Positions 1-6,521 of a stretch of 8,913 nt of DNA are shown here, piece after piece. A model generated the notes under the pieces. That model was not told where the DNA came from and did not search any database. It saw only the letters and a program-made list of their open reading frames with translations. Position numbers and translations under genes: made by a program. Location of the stretch: contig CAIQMU010000006.1 in NCBI GenBank assembly GCA_903873095.1, forward strand, positions 1-8,913. Direction: 5' to 3'. The stretch comes from an uncultured bacterium. Lineage in GTDB: Bacteria > Patescibacteriota > Minisyncoccia > Phycocordibacterales > UBA1006. The number at the start of each line of letters is the position of its first letter. The first letter of the stretch is position 1.

Positions 1-863
1 CCACCCATTGGCGGGGGTGGTTGGGGGGGGGGCTGTCCTGGCACACTAAACACAATACGAACCATTGATTCCGCTTCTGTAAGCGCAAGTTCCACAGCTT
101 CTGCAAGTCGTTCACCCGCAGCTTTGGCATCATCTTTGAATTCATGAATTGCAATTTCATCAACGAGAAAATCAATGTCGTGTTTCGAATTCTTGTCGAG
201 GTTTACTTTTTCACGCAAATTGCGCATGGTGCCATCGATACGTGCACGCGCATATCCCTTGCCTAACATATCGTATAACATTTGGTAGTACTCCCCTTTT
301 CGTCCATGAACAACCGGCGCGAGAATTTGCACCTGTGTCTGATTCCACTCTACACCCATTACTGATTTTTTACCCTTGTTCGAATCTTGGAAATTTTTAA
401 TTTTTTCATTCACGAAATTTAAAATTTCTTCTGTTGAAAGTTTTTCAATTTTTCGTCCGCACAAAATACAATATGGTTTTCCTACTCGTGCATATAATAC
501 GCGTAGATAGTCGTAAATTTCTGTAATAGTCGCAACGGTTGAACGAGGATTATTTGATCGTGATTTTTGATCAATCGAAATTGCAGGCGAAAGCCCTGTG
601 ATTTCATCAACATCGGGTTTCGACATCTGACGCAAAAACTGACGCGCGTATGCTGAAAGTGATTCGACATAGCGACGCTGTCCCTCGGCAAAAATAGTAT
701 CAAATGCAAGTGATGATTTTCCCGAACCTGAAAGCCCTGTGATGGCTGTCATCGAACCACGTGGAATCCATACATCGATATTTTTCAAGTTATGAGTGCG
801 CGCACCTTTGATGACAATGGCATCATCGGTTGCGAGCGACATGTTCTTTTTCTTAGGAGTCAT
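1..863 (-). CDS. uvrA: UvrA, excinuclease ABC subunit A (N-terminal part, cut by window edge)
   Basis: UvrA is the DNA-damage-recognising ATPase of bacterial nucleotide excision repair; it loads UvrB at lesions. I translated this strand by hand: 287 codons are open from ATG at 863 to the window edge. Family hallmarks are the signature [11 protein letters not shown] (residues 19-29), Walker A GLSGSGKS (43-50), the following [20 protein letters not shown] block (58-77), [10 protein letters not shown] (91-100), PYCILCGRK (130-138) and [12 protein letters not shown] (181-192). The remainder, including the second ATPase half, lies outside the window. An in-frame ATG at 842 is an alternative start, but a -10-like TATAGT ends exactly 6 nt before the 863 ATG, which favours a leaderless start there. 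No Shine-Dalgarno precedes either ATG. Near the window edge (residues 277-285) the protein runs into a proline-rich tract encoded by a C-homopolymer, atypical for UvrA. Identification is very secure; the extreme C-terminal residues shown here are less so. Confidence 0.95.
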   Translation of the reverse strand, partial: MTPKKKNMSLATDDAIVIKGARTHNLKNIDVWIPRGSMTAITGLSGSGKSSLAFDTIFAEGQRRYVESLSAYARQFLRQMSKPDVDEITGLSPAISIDQKSRSNNPRSTVATITEIYDYLRVLYARVGKPYCILCGRKIEKLSTEEILNFVNEKIKNFQDSNKGKKSVMGVEWNQTQVQILAPVVHGRKGEYYQMLYDMLGKGYARARIDGTMRNLREKVNLDKNSKHDIDFLVDEIAIHEFKDDAKAAGERLAEAVELALTEAESMVRIVFSVPGQPPPQPPPPMG

Positions 864-869
864 CCGACT

Positions 870-898
870 ACTATACACCCACTTTACATAAAAAACAA
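870..898 (-). promoter_or_regulatory. Putative uvrA promoter, predicted leaderless
   Basis: On the minus strand a -35-like TTGTTT (898-893), a 17-nt spacer and a -10 TATAGT (875-870) are visible. The -10 is followed by exactly six bases (AGTCGG) and then the ATG of uvrA, so transcription would start at the A of the start codon. The -35 is weak (3 of 6 matches). No LexA-type operator is apparent. Confidence 0.5.
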
Positions 899-911
899 TC
901 TGGGGTATGAT
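883..911 (+). promoter_or_regulatory. Putative promoter of the small membrane protein gene
   Basis: TTTACA (883-888), a 17-nt spacer and TATGAT (906-911) form a near-consensus housekeeping-sigma promoter, predicting a start near 918 and a leader of about 29 nt lacking any Shine-Dalgarno. It interlocks with the divergent uvrA promoter: each -35 lies in the other's spacer. Confidence 0.6.
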
Positions 912-946
912 GACTAAAATATTCTTCACCAGCAAAATTAAACACC

Positions 947-1198
947 ATGACAACACATTTCGATGCGGCTCTGATTTCTTGGTTTTTCAAAAAAATTTGG
1001 AGATATAAATTTACTATTCTACTCTTCAGTACTGGTGTCATAGTTATAACCTGTCTCCTCTTTGCTAGCGGGGCTATAACTAGGCCGTATCATGAAATAC
1101 AAGCGTGGTACGTATCAATGATTCTGTTTCTGATTTTGTTTATTCTTAGCTACCTATTGAGGAAACGAGACGAAGATCAGATAGCTGTGAGATTCTAA
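947..1198 (+). CDS. Small two-helix membrane protein, unknown function
   Basis: I do not recognise this 83-residue protein. It has two clear hydrophobic segments, roughly residues 22-41 (ILLFSTGVIVITCLLFASG core) and 54-71 (WYVSMILFLILFILSYLL), separated by a short polar loop. The C-terminal tail RKRDEDQIAVRF is charged. The positive-inside rule (KKIWRYK before helix 1, LRKR after helix 2) suggests both termini face the cytoplasm. It is supported as a real gene by a good promoter 29 nt upstream of the predicted start of translation, a terminator beginning about 8 nt after its TAA stop, and its position in an otherwise gene-free gap. There is no ribosome binding site. It is transcribed divergently from uvrA, but nothing in the protein links it to DNA repair. 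Confidence 0.6.
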   Translation: MTTHFDAALISWFFKKIWRYKFTILLFSTGVIVITCLLFASGAITRPYHEIQAWYVSMILFLILFILSYLLRKRDEDQIAVRF

Positions 1199-1205
1199 AT
1201 TAACT

Positions 1206-1229
1206 AAAACCCCCTTGTTAGGGAGTTTT
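1206..1229. terminator. Bidirectional intrinsic terminator
   Basis: AAAACCCCC and GGGAGTTTT pair with one mismatch around the loop TTGTTA, with T runs on the 3' side in both directions. It lies between the convergent small membrane protein gene and the DUF3298 gene and probably serves both. Confidence 0.75.
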
Positions 1230-1238
1230 TATTTTTAA

Positions 1239-2027
1239 TTATTTTCTTGGAATCGTAACTTCTTGCTCACCAAACACATACGGTGCAACTTGATATTCAC
1301 CGAAATAGACAGTCACATCAGTTGATGTAAACGTAAACGTATTAAAATTTTCAAGATGTGACGGATCTGTTCCGTCATACAGCATCTGTTTTGAGTTATC
1401 ATCTAACACTGCCCCGTTCGCATCACCCAAAAACTTTTTGGTGAGAATATCACGCGCTTGACTCGACAAGTTTTGAAGTGACGCAAAATCTGTAATCGAT
1501 AATTCTTTTTTGTTTTTTACGTCATAGTTATACGAAATGACGTTATGTGCGGGATGTGCTCCACCTGAATAAAGCTCTTCACGAATAACAACACTGATAT
1601 CGTTTTCATTCGACTGCACAACATCTGATGTTACATTGAAATAATAATAACCACCTTTTGAACTTGCAAATTCTTTTTGGAATGCATCCCCGTCTATTTT
1701 CAAATGCGCATCATAATCAGCACTCGCATTTTTATTAAAGTCAGAAATATCACCCATCACCCCATCGGATATTTTTTTATTAAATTCATCACTTGCTTGT
1801 GAAAACTGTGGAATTGACCCTGTGACACTTGTTAAATACGAATCATGATCCACAGGAATCATTGTCGGCGTAATTGATACAAGAGTATCAGTTTGATTAT
1901 TTGTAGTTGCGCTTGAATCTACTGTGGGCGCTTCAGCATGTTTGTTTACCCACATAAAAAATCCAACAAGTACCGCAATGCCAAGTATTAACGTAATGAT
2001 CGCGTAGATGGTTGTTTTGTGTTTCAT
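1239..2027 (-). CDS. Membrane-anchored RsiV/PdaC-like protein (DUF4163-DUF3298)
   Basis: This 262-residue protein begins with a short basic stretch and one transmembrane helix (about residues 7-27), then a Thr/Ser-rich linker (33-55), and ends in an extracytoplasmic domain. The C-terminal part resembles the DUF3298 domain of the Bacillus anti-sigma factor RsiV and of PdaC-type deacetylases: EELYSGGAHPAHNVISYNYD (150-169), a KKELSITDF segment (173-181) and the closing FGEYQVAPYVFGEQEVTIP (242-260). In RsiV this domain binds lysozyme. Here the cytoplasmic part is only about 6 residues, so there is no anti-sigma region, and no sigma factor or deacetylase domain is present. A surface or envelope role such as lysozyme binding is inference. 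The start is preceded by an extended -10 only 6 nt away, so it is probably leaderless. It follows the terminator of the acyltransferase gene and is its own transcription unit. Confidence 0.8.
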   Translation of the reverse strand: MKHKTTIYAIITLILGIAVLVGFFMWVNKHAEAPTVDSSATTNNQTDTLVSITPTMIPVDHDSYLTSVTGSIPQFSQASDEFNKKISDGVMGDISDFNKNASADYDAHLKIDGDAFQKEFASSKGGYYYFNVTSDVVQSNENDISVVIREELYSGGAHPAHNVISYNYDVKNKKELSITDFASLQNLSSQARDILTKKFLGDANGAVLDDNSKQMLYDGTDPSHLENFNTFTFTSTDVTVYFGEYQVAPYVFGEQEVTIPRK

Positions 2028-2033
2028 AGGATA

Positions 2034-2042
2034 AGTATACCA
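2034..2042 (-). promoter_or_regulatory. Extended -10 promoter, predicted leaderless
   Basis: TGGTATACT (2042-2034) is an extended -10 (TGn plus TATACT). Exactly six bases (TATCCT) separate it from the ATG of the DUF3298 gene, placing the transcription start on the start codon. No -35 is recognisable, because that region is the upstream terminator stem. Confidence 0.55.
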
Positions 2043-2044
2043 AA

Positions 2045-2069
2045 TAAAAAAGCCCTCCGCAGGGCTTTT
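2045..2069 (-). terminator. Intrinsic terminator of the acyltransferase gene
   Basis: A 9-bp perfect stem AAAAGCCCT/AGGGCTTTT (2048-2056 with 2061-2069) with a GCGG loop is followed by a T-rich tail on the minus strand. It starts 3 nt after the TAA of the acyltransferase gene. Confidence 0.85.
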
Positions 2070-2072
2070 GTT

Positions 2073-2720
2073 TTAGACGAATTTTGACTTGTCGATATTG
2101 GGCCAATACCAAGGAACTTTTTCGCGATACCAATTGAATACCCTATCCATATCATCATCAAGATCTCCGGTGAAATAAAATGGTTCACTTAATGATACAA
2201 CTTTATTACGATAATTATACGCCGCAAGTACAACAAGGAGTTTTTTCTCAACAGCGATTACCCAAAAACCTTTGAAAAAATAATGACCCTTATCAAGTAT
2301 TCCAAATTCTGTTTCAATGAGCTCAAACTTACGTGTTCCTTCAGGGGTTAGTATCACCGCAATTTCATCATCACTATCCACACGATTTCGAATTAGTTGA
2401 ATAAATCCTCCCTTTTCAACACCTGAGCCGAGTTTACGTTCGCGATCAATTGGAATTCCTCCGATTCGTTCCAGTGACTTCTTGAAAATCCCACCGAGCA
2501 TCGTAAATAATTCCGCCTTCATTCCAACCAATCTTGGTGGGATCGGTTGCATGTTTTGCACAAACCAACCGAGTGCAACATCCGCAAATCCCTTACGATG
2601 CGGAGCAACAACGATCATCATCTTGTCGACACCTTGTGGCATTATTCCTTCGATCTCCCAATCCCAAATCGCAAGTGCGATCCACGAAATCCAATACTTC
2701 CAACCTTTTTTCTTTTCCAT
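2073..2720 (-). CDS. PlsC-like 1-acylglycerol-3-phosphate acyltransferase family protein
   Basis: Members of this family transfer an acyl chain to lysophosphatidic acid or a related acceptor at the inner face of the membrane. The family motifs appear in order: VVAPHRKGFADV (37-48), corresponding to the catalytic His/Asp block; VGMKAELF (65-72); GGIPIDRER (87-95), the substrate-binding block; and ILTPEGTRK (123-131), the EGTR block. The C-terminal segment GFWVIAV...YNYRNKVV...FTGDL (151-187) fits the same family. A short hydrophobic N-terminal stretch (WISWIALAIW, 10-19) suggests peripheral membrane contact. The length (215) is normal for compact members. Oddly, the catalytic block reads H-X5-D rather than the classical H-X4-D. 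Many CPR bacteria lack complete lipid synthesis, so the acceptor could be a scavenged lipid; that is inference. A promoter precedes it; there is no Shine-Dalgarno. Confidence 0.85.
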   Translation of the reverse strand: MEKKKGWKYWISWIALAIWDWEIEGIMPQGVDKMMIVVAPHRKGFADVALGWFVQNMQPIPPRLVGMKAELFTMLGGIFKKSLERIGGIPIDRERKLGSGVEKGGFIQLIRNRVDSDDEIAVILTPEGTRKFELIETEFGILDKGHYFFKGFWVIAVEKKLLVVLAAYNYRNKVVSLSEPFYFTGDLDDDMDRVFNWYREKVPWYWPNIDKSKFV

Positions 2721-2752
2721 GTTTTATAATTTTATTTTGAATTTTGTTTTAA

Positions 2753-2780
2753 ATAATACCACAAAATCGTTTATTTGCAA
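2753..2780 (-). promoter_or_regulatory. Putative acyltransferase promoter
   Basis: TTGCAA (2780-2775), a 16-nt spacer ending in TGG (extended -10) and TATTAT (2758-2753) predict a start near 2746 and an A-rich leader of about 25 nt without a Shine-Dalgarno. Confidence 0.5.
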
Positions 2781-2795
2781 GGTGTTTGCAGATAC

Positions 2796-2823
2796 TTGAC
2801 AAAATAAATTAATACTATATTAT
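2796..2823 (+). promoter_or_regulatory. Putative strong promoter of the 137-residue protein gene
   Basis: A perfect -35 TTGACA (2796-2801), a 16-nt spacer and TATTAT (2818-2823). The predicted start is near 2830, leaving a leader of only about 16 nt composed of A and T with a single C, so no Shine-Dalgarno is possible. Confidence 0.65.
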
Positions 2824-2845
2824 TGTTTAAAACAAATTAAAAATT

Positions 2846-3259
2846 ATGACACTTCAAAGACTTATCAATGAATCTAAAAAACACGGTTTTGGTACAGAAC
2901 GAAAAACAATTAAGCCATTCACTTCATTGGATCAAGTTTGGGAAATTTTAAACCTACCAGGATTCAAAGAATTAATCTCCTCCGATCAAAAGTTTTTACT
3001 ATTTATTCGGAAAAAATTATTTTGGATACTAAGTGAAAATCACCACGATTCTTACCTCTTAATTAAAGGAATCGAAATCGGTGAAGAGAATGCCCAACTC
3101 GTAACTATAGTACATCAAATTTTGTTGACGTATTTTGCAGAAGAATTAACATTTATTGAGTTAAGTGGTATCAGCTTAAAAGGAGATTCTTATAATTCCT
3201 TAACTGCTTATCAAATAAACTCAAAAAGAGGTACTAAATCAATCGCGTCAAAAAACTAA
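2846..3259 (+). CDS. Conserved-looking hypothetical protein, 137 aa
   Basis: I do not recognise this protein. It is soluble, with no signal peptide or clear membrane helix, and appears mixed alpha/beta. The middle (about residues 45-100, FLLFIRKKLFWILSEN and IVHQILLTYFAEELTFIELSG) is hydrophobic and probably the folded core. The N-terminus (LINESKKHGFGTERKTIKPF) and the C-terminus (NSKRGTKSIASKN) are basic and may contact nucleic acid or be disordered. It is supported as a gene by a strong TTGACA-TATTAT promoter 23 nt upstream, an intrinsic terminator 2 nt after its TAA stop and coding-like composition. It is divergent from the acyltransferase gene and convergent with uvrB, so it is a single-gene unit. 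It has no ribosome binding site. Confidence 0.6.
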   Translation: MTLQRLINESKKHGFGTERKTIKPFTSLDQVWEILNLPGFKELISSDQKFLLFIRKKLFWILSENHHDSYLLIKGIEIGEENAQLVTIVHQILLTYFAEELTFIELSGISLKGDSYNSLTAYQINSKRGTKSIASKN

Positions 3260-3261
3260 TC

Positions 3262-3286
3262 AAAAGAGCACACTATGTGCTCTTTT
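3262..3286. terminator. Shared bidirectional terminator between convergent genes
   Basis: AAAAGAGCACA and TGTGCTCTTTT pair perfectly (11 bp) around the loop CTA, with T tracts on both strands. It lies between the stop of the 137-residue gene and the stop of uvrB and almost touches both. Confidence 0.9.
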
Positions 3287-5356
3287 TTATTTAAATATCC
3301 TCTTCATCTTCGCAACCTTTTTCTTCGGCTTATCAAGAAGTTGAAATTTTTCTTTCACGGCAACAATCTCATCACGCAACAGCGCAGCGGTTTCAAAATC
3401 AAGGTCCGCAACAGCATCATTCATTTCTTGTTCTTTGAGTCTGATTAATTCCTTTGGATTATCTGCAAAAAGCTCTGAATCAAGTTTAAAATTCTCATAA
3501 ACCGATTTCTCATGCTGCGACTCCATTTGCTCTGTAATATCCTCGATTTTTTTCTTGATCGTAAGCGGTGTAATGCCGTGTTTTTGATTATATGCAAGTT
3601 GCGTATCTCGCCTGCGTTTTGTCTCACCAATCGCACGTTCCATCGAACCAGTCATGTTGTCAGCATACAAAACCACACGTCCGTCCACGTTTCGCGCAGC
3701 ACGTCCAATCGTTTGAATCAATGATGTTTCCGATCGCAAAAATCCTTCTTTGTCAGCATCAAGGATTCCAATAAACGAAACTTCCGGCATATCAAGCCCT
3801 TCACGAAGAAGGTTTACACCAACAAGACAATCAAAATTTCCACGACGAAATTCCGTAATAATTTTAATACGATCAATTGTTTTAATATCACTATGCAAAT
3901 ATTCTGATTTAATTTTTCGCTCTTTCAAGTATTCTGACAAGTCTTCCGCCATTTTCTTGGTCAGTGTTGTAGCCAGTACTCGCCCACCTTTTTTGATTTC
4001 TTGCTCAGCTTCGTTGATGAAATCCTGAACCTGACCTTTGTAATCCCCTTCGGGTGTCACAGGTCGAATGTCTACCAACGGATCAACAAGCCCGGTCGGA
4101 CGAATGATCTGCTGAACAACTTGCTCTGACTCACCAAGTTCAATTTTACTTGGCGTAGCTGAAACATAAATGACCTGATCGATTCGTTTTTCAAATTCAT
4201 CATATTTAAGTGGTCGGTTGTCTTTTGCAGAAGGCAGACGAAATCCGAATTCAACCAATGTATTTTTTCGTGACGCATCGCCTGCATACATTCCATGGAG
4301 CTGCGGAAGTGTTACATGTGATTCATCAATCATCGTCAAAAATGCAGGCTTGCCATCTGTATCATGAGGAAAATATGACATCAGCGTTTCCGGGGCTGAA
4401 CCTGGCGGTTTCCCTGAAAGTGGTCGTGAATAGTTTTCAATTCCAGAGCAATACCCCATCGCGCGAATCATGGCGATGTCATTTTGCGTTCGGCGTTTGA
4501 TGCGTTCTGCCTCGAGTAATTTTCCTTCTTTCTCAAATTTTTTCACGGTGTCTTGCATTTCTTTTTCAATTGCAACAAGTGCGCGTTCTTTCTTGTCACC
4601 TTCGGTCAAAAAGTGTTTCGCTGGGAACAAAAACACTTGCTCTGGATGTTCTAAAATAGTTGAAGTCACTGGATCAATGATTGAAATATTTGAAACCAAG
4701 TTTCCAGAAAACGTTACTGAAATCATGTATCGCTCTGACACTGGCATGATGTCAATTTTATTTCCAACCGCGCGAAATTGCCCTGATTTTAAATCAGCGG
4801 TTGTTCGCCCGAAATGAATATGAATTAATCGCTCCATCATTTCGCGTTTGGAAGTTTGCATGTCCAAGTGAATCAAGAAATTCATTTCTTTGTATTCTTC
4901 AGGAGATCCGAGTCCGTAAATACATGATACTGATGCGACAATAATCACATCACTGCGTGTGAGCAATGCCTGTGTCGAGGCATGACGAAGACGATCAATT
5001 TCTTCGTTGATCTGCGCGTCTTTTTCGATGAACGTATCCGTCATCGGCATGTAAGCTTCGGGTTGATAGTAATCGTAATATGAGACGAAATAATGCACAG
5101 CTGCATCGGGAAAAAATGCGCGGAATTCTTGGGCAAGTTGAGCCGCAAGTGTTTTATTGTGCGCGATCACAAGTGTTGGCATCTGAACTTGTTCAATGAC
5201 ATTTGCCATCGTAAATGTTTTACCGGTTCCCGTTGCACCAAGAAGCGTCTGTTTCTTCATTCCCTTTTTCAAGCCTTTGACCAAAGCCGAAATCGCCTCA
5301 GGCTGATCACCTGCGGGCTTATAGTTTGATTTAATAACGAGTTTGTTTTGGATCAT
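3287..5356 (-). CDS. uvrB: UvrB, excinuclease ABC subunit B
   Basis: UvrB is the DNA-damage verification helicase-like subunit of nucleotide excision repair. It receives DNA from UvrA and positions UvrC for incision. The protein is complete (689 residues; E. coli UvrB is 673). Visible elements: YKPAGDQPEAI (12-22), Walker A GATGTGKT (40-47), the beta-hairpin segment YYDYYQPEAYMP (93-104) that clamps DNA, the helicase II box DESH (344-347), the EGLDMPEVSFIGILDADKEG block (519-538), helicase motif VI QTIGRAARN (548-556) and a C-terminal UVR domain (about 634-669) that binds UvrA or UvrC, followed by a basic tail. No key residue is missing. The start fits the family N-terminus and lies 5 nt after the stop of the CHAT-like gene, so uvrB is probably expressed as the last gene of that operon. 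There is no Shine-Dalgarno. Confidence 0.98.
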   Translation of the reverse strand: MIQNKLVIKSNYKPAGDQPEAISALVKGLKKGMKKQTLLGATGTGKTFTMANVIEQVQMPTLVIAHNKTLAAQLAQEFRAFFPDAAVHYFVSYYDYYQPEAYMPMTDTFIEKDAQINEEIDRLRHASTQALLTRSDVIIVASVSCIYGLGSPEEYKEMNFLIHLDMQTSKREMMERLIHIHFGRTTADLKSGQFRAVGNKIDIMPVSERYMISVTFSGNLVSNISIIDPVTSTILEHPEQVFLFPAKHFLTEGDKKERALVAIEKEMQDTVKKFEKEGKLLEAERIKRRTQNDIAMIRAMGYCSGIENYSRPLSGKPPGSAPETLMSYFPHDTDGKPAFLTMIDESHVTLPQLHGMYAGDASRKNTLVEFGFRLPSAKDNRPLKYDEFEKRIDQVIYVSATPSKIELGESEQVVQQIIRPTGLVDPLVDIRPVTPEGDYKGQVQDFINEAEQEIKKGGRVLATTLTKKMAEDLSEYLKERKIKSEYLHSDIKTIDRIKIITEFRRGNFDCLVGVNLLREGLDMPEVSFIGILDADKEGFLRSETSLIQTIGRAARNVDGRVVLYADNMTGSMERAIGETKRRRDTQLAYNQKHGITPLTIKKKIEDITEQMESQHEKSVYENFKLDSELFADNPKELIRLKEQEMNDAVADLDFETAALLRDEIVAVKEKFQLLDKPKKKVAKMKRIFK

Positions 5357-5361
5357 ATAGT

Positions 5362-6015
5362 TTATAGTCTAGCGTCTCCATCTCCTAAATAAACTTGGTT
5401 GGTTAAATTAGCATATAAGCGACCTGCTGCAAGGGTATTGTAATCCGGATTTGTACTTGTAATAAGAGTTAGAAGATTCTCACGATACATATTCTGAGAA
5501 TCAACATAAGCTTCTTTCACTGTTTTTCCTGAAATCAAAGACTTGATTACTTCATATGCCGGATCAAGAAAAAAGCGAATCATTGGATCATTCATTTGAT
5601 CATCTTCGGTTTGTTTATTTAGATGAACTAAATGTAATTTTTCTTTGTAACCTATAAAAGAAATTGCTCCTGCATCAATTATTTTAGGACCCAACTCTAT
5701 TGCCGAGTCACAAGCCATGAAATGGGCGACTGTACCTTTCAGAATTTCCTCATTAACATCACATTCGACAAGCGGTTGTTGCGAAAAACCCGTAATACAT
5801 TTTGAATTTCCATGACCATTTAAAATAACTCCGCGAGGCTTTTCTTTTTCAATAATTCTAGTTAATTCTTCTCTATTTGCATTTTCCTTTTTAAGATCAA
5901 AAAGAATAGTATCTTTTGTAATTCCAACCAAGGTAATAATCTTTTTAAACCAAGATGCTAAATATTCAGTCGGCTTATCATCCGAAGGATTTGTAGCGAT
6001 AATTACTTTTGGCAT
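5362..6015 (-). CDS. CHAT/caspase-like (clan CD) putative cysteine peptidase
   Basis: This 217-residue protein has the layout of CHAT or gingipain-like (clan CD) cysteine peptidases. A beta strand and helix at the N-terminus (MPKVIIATNPSDD) lead to the segment NANREELTRIIEKEKPRG (45-62) and then the catalytic-type His in VILNGHGN (63-70, His68). The nucleophile-type Cys lies in HFMACDSAIELG (98-109, Cys102), followed by the typical AGAISFIGYKE (115-125). The C-terminal part has SGKTVKEAYVDSQNMY (162-177), like the G-K-S-V-x-E-A helix of CHAT proteins, and ends in YLGDGDARL, like the GDPxLRL end of C25-type domains. The His-Cys pair is intact, so activity is plausible but untested. There are no repeats or extra domains, so it would be a bare protease. 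It lies in a tight cluster downstream of two small genes and 5 nt upstream of uvrB, which suggests a cassette inserted ahead of a housekeeping gene. Confidence 0.65.
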   Translation of the reverse strand: MPKVIIATNPSDDKPTEYLASWFKKIITLVGITKDTILFDLKKENANREELTRIIEKEKPRGVILNGHGNSKCITGFSQQPLVECDVNEEILKGTVAHFMACDSAIELGPKIIDAGAISFIGYKEKLHLVHLNKQTEDDQMNDPMIRFFLDPAYEVIKSLISGKTVKEAYVDSQNMYRENLLTLITSTNPDYNTLAAGRLYANLTNQVYLGDGDARL

Positions 6016-6027
6016 ATATTTATCAAA

Positions 6028-6264
6028 TTAAACAGGAATTAATTCTTTCATTAAAGAACCATCCTTCAAAGCGCGTAAAAAATTAAGATCTATCTTCACA
6101 AACTCCTTCCCGATTGCACTATCTTCCATTATCTGTTGAATCATCTCGTCCCTGGAAAGATTTTTACTATCACTTCCAACGGAAAAATGCAGTTCTGGCG
6201 AAAGAACTTCCAATCTAGCTATGACCAGCTCTTTTTCTTTTTTTGAAATATTTTGATCAAACAT
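6028..6264 (-). CDS. Small acidic hypothetical protein in the CHAT-like cassette (78 aa)
   Basis: I do not recognise a named domain. The 78-residue sequence looks mainly helical: ISKKEKELVIARLEVL (6-21), then a polar turn HFSVGSDSKN, then SRDEMIQQIMEDSAIG (37-52) and EFVKIDLNFLRALKDG (54-69). The middle helix resembles an amphipathic interaction surface, and the end LRALKDGSLMKELIPV is hydrophobic. It is flanked by 5 nt (upstream gene) and 12 nt (CHAT-like gene), all on the same strand, so it is almost certainly co-transcribed with the peptidase gene. A role as adaptor, inhibitor or substrate of the peptidase is a guess from position only. There is no Shine-Dalgarno before its ATG. Confidence 0.65.
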   Translation of the reverse strand: MFDQNISKKEKELVIARLEVLSPELHFSVGSDSKNLSRDEMIQQIMEDSAIGKEFVKIDLNFLRALKDGSLMKELIPV

Positions 6265-6269
6265 AAAAT

Positions 6270-6455
6270 TTAAATGAGATTTAAACTCTTAAGTTCCTCA
6301 ACGATTTTTTTTCCAAAATCACTGTTCACCTTCACTTCCAAATAAGCCACATTCCAAGTAATCGGCTTTCCTTCAAACACTAATATTATCTCATTTCTCA
6401 AATTAAGAGGTATATTAGCGTATATCTTTAAAAAGTTTTCGCGTAATAATTCCAT
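6270..6455 (-). CDS. Small hypothetical protein, first gene of the CHAT-like cassette (61 aa)
   Basis: I do not recognise this 61-residue protein. It has the look of a compact alpha/beta domain: the helix ELLRENFLKIYANI (2-15), LNLRNEIILVFEGKPITWNVAYLEV (17-41) with a likely beta hairpin around EGKP, and a closing helix DFGKKIVEELKSLNLI (46-61). There are no Cys or His residues, and no membrane helix. It is the promoter-proximal gene of the minus-strand operon. A TATACT box ends 7 nt before its ATG, so it is predicted to be translated from an mRNA with essentially no leader. It is followed after 5 nt by the 78-residue gene. Its order and spacing argue for a functional link to the CHAT-like peptidase, for example as a sensor or antidote, but this is inference. 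Confidence 0.65.
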   Translation of the reverse strand: MELLRENFLKIYANIPLNLRNEIILVFEGKPITWNVAYLEVKVNSDFGKKIVEELKSLNLI

Positions 6456-6462
6456 ATATGGG

Positions 6463-6491
6463 AGTATACATTAAGCTCGGCAACAGGACAA
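6463..6491 (-). promoter_or_regulatory. Putative operon promoter for the CHAT-like cassette and uvrB
   Basis: TTGTCC (6491-6486), a 17-nt spacer and TATACT (6468-6463). The -10 is followed by seven bases (CCCATAT) and the ATG of the 61-residue gene, so the mRNA would have a leader of zero or one base. It lies about 10 nt downstream of a terminator. Confidence 0.55.
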
Positions 6492-6501
6492 GGTTGTGCA
6501 G

Positions 6502-6521
6502 AAAAACCCCTTGCGGGGCTT
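6502..6521 (-). terminator. Intrinsic terminator ending the candidate small RNA
   Basis: On the minus strand AAGCCCC and GGGGTTT pair (7 bp, one G-U) around a GCAA loop and run into five T. The plus strand would have a mismatch instead of the wobble, so the RNA is read on the minus strand. Confidence 0.7.

Noticed and set aside
149..709. Open frames overlapping the uvrA N-terminus
   Set aside because: They are out-of-frame shadows of a strongly conserved UvrA coding sequence.
864..946. LexA/SOS operator controlling uvrA
   Set aside because: Neither CTGT-N8-ACAG nor GAAC-N4-GTTC is present in the uvrA upstream region.
3287..5356. UGA recoded to glycine, as in Gracilibacteria and Absconditabacteria
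   Set aside because: UvrB and the other genes are complete without in-frame TGA, and glycines are encoded by GGN.
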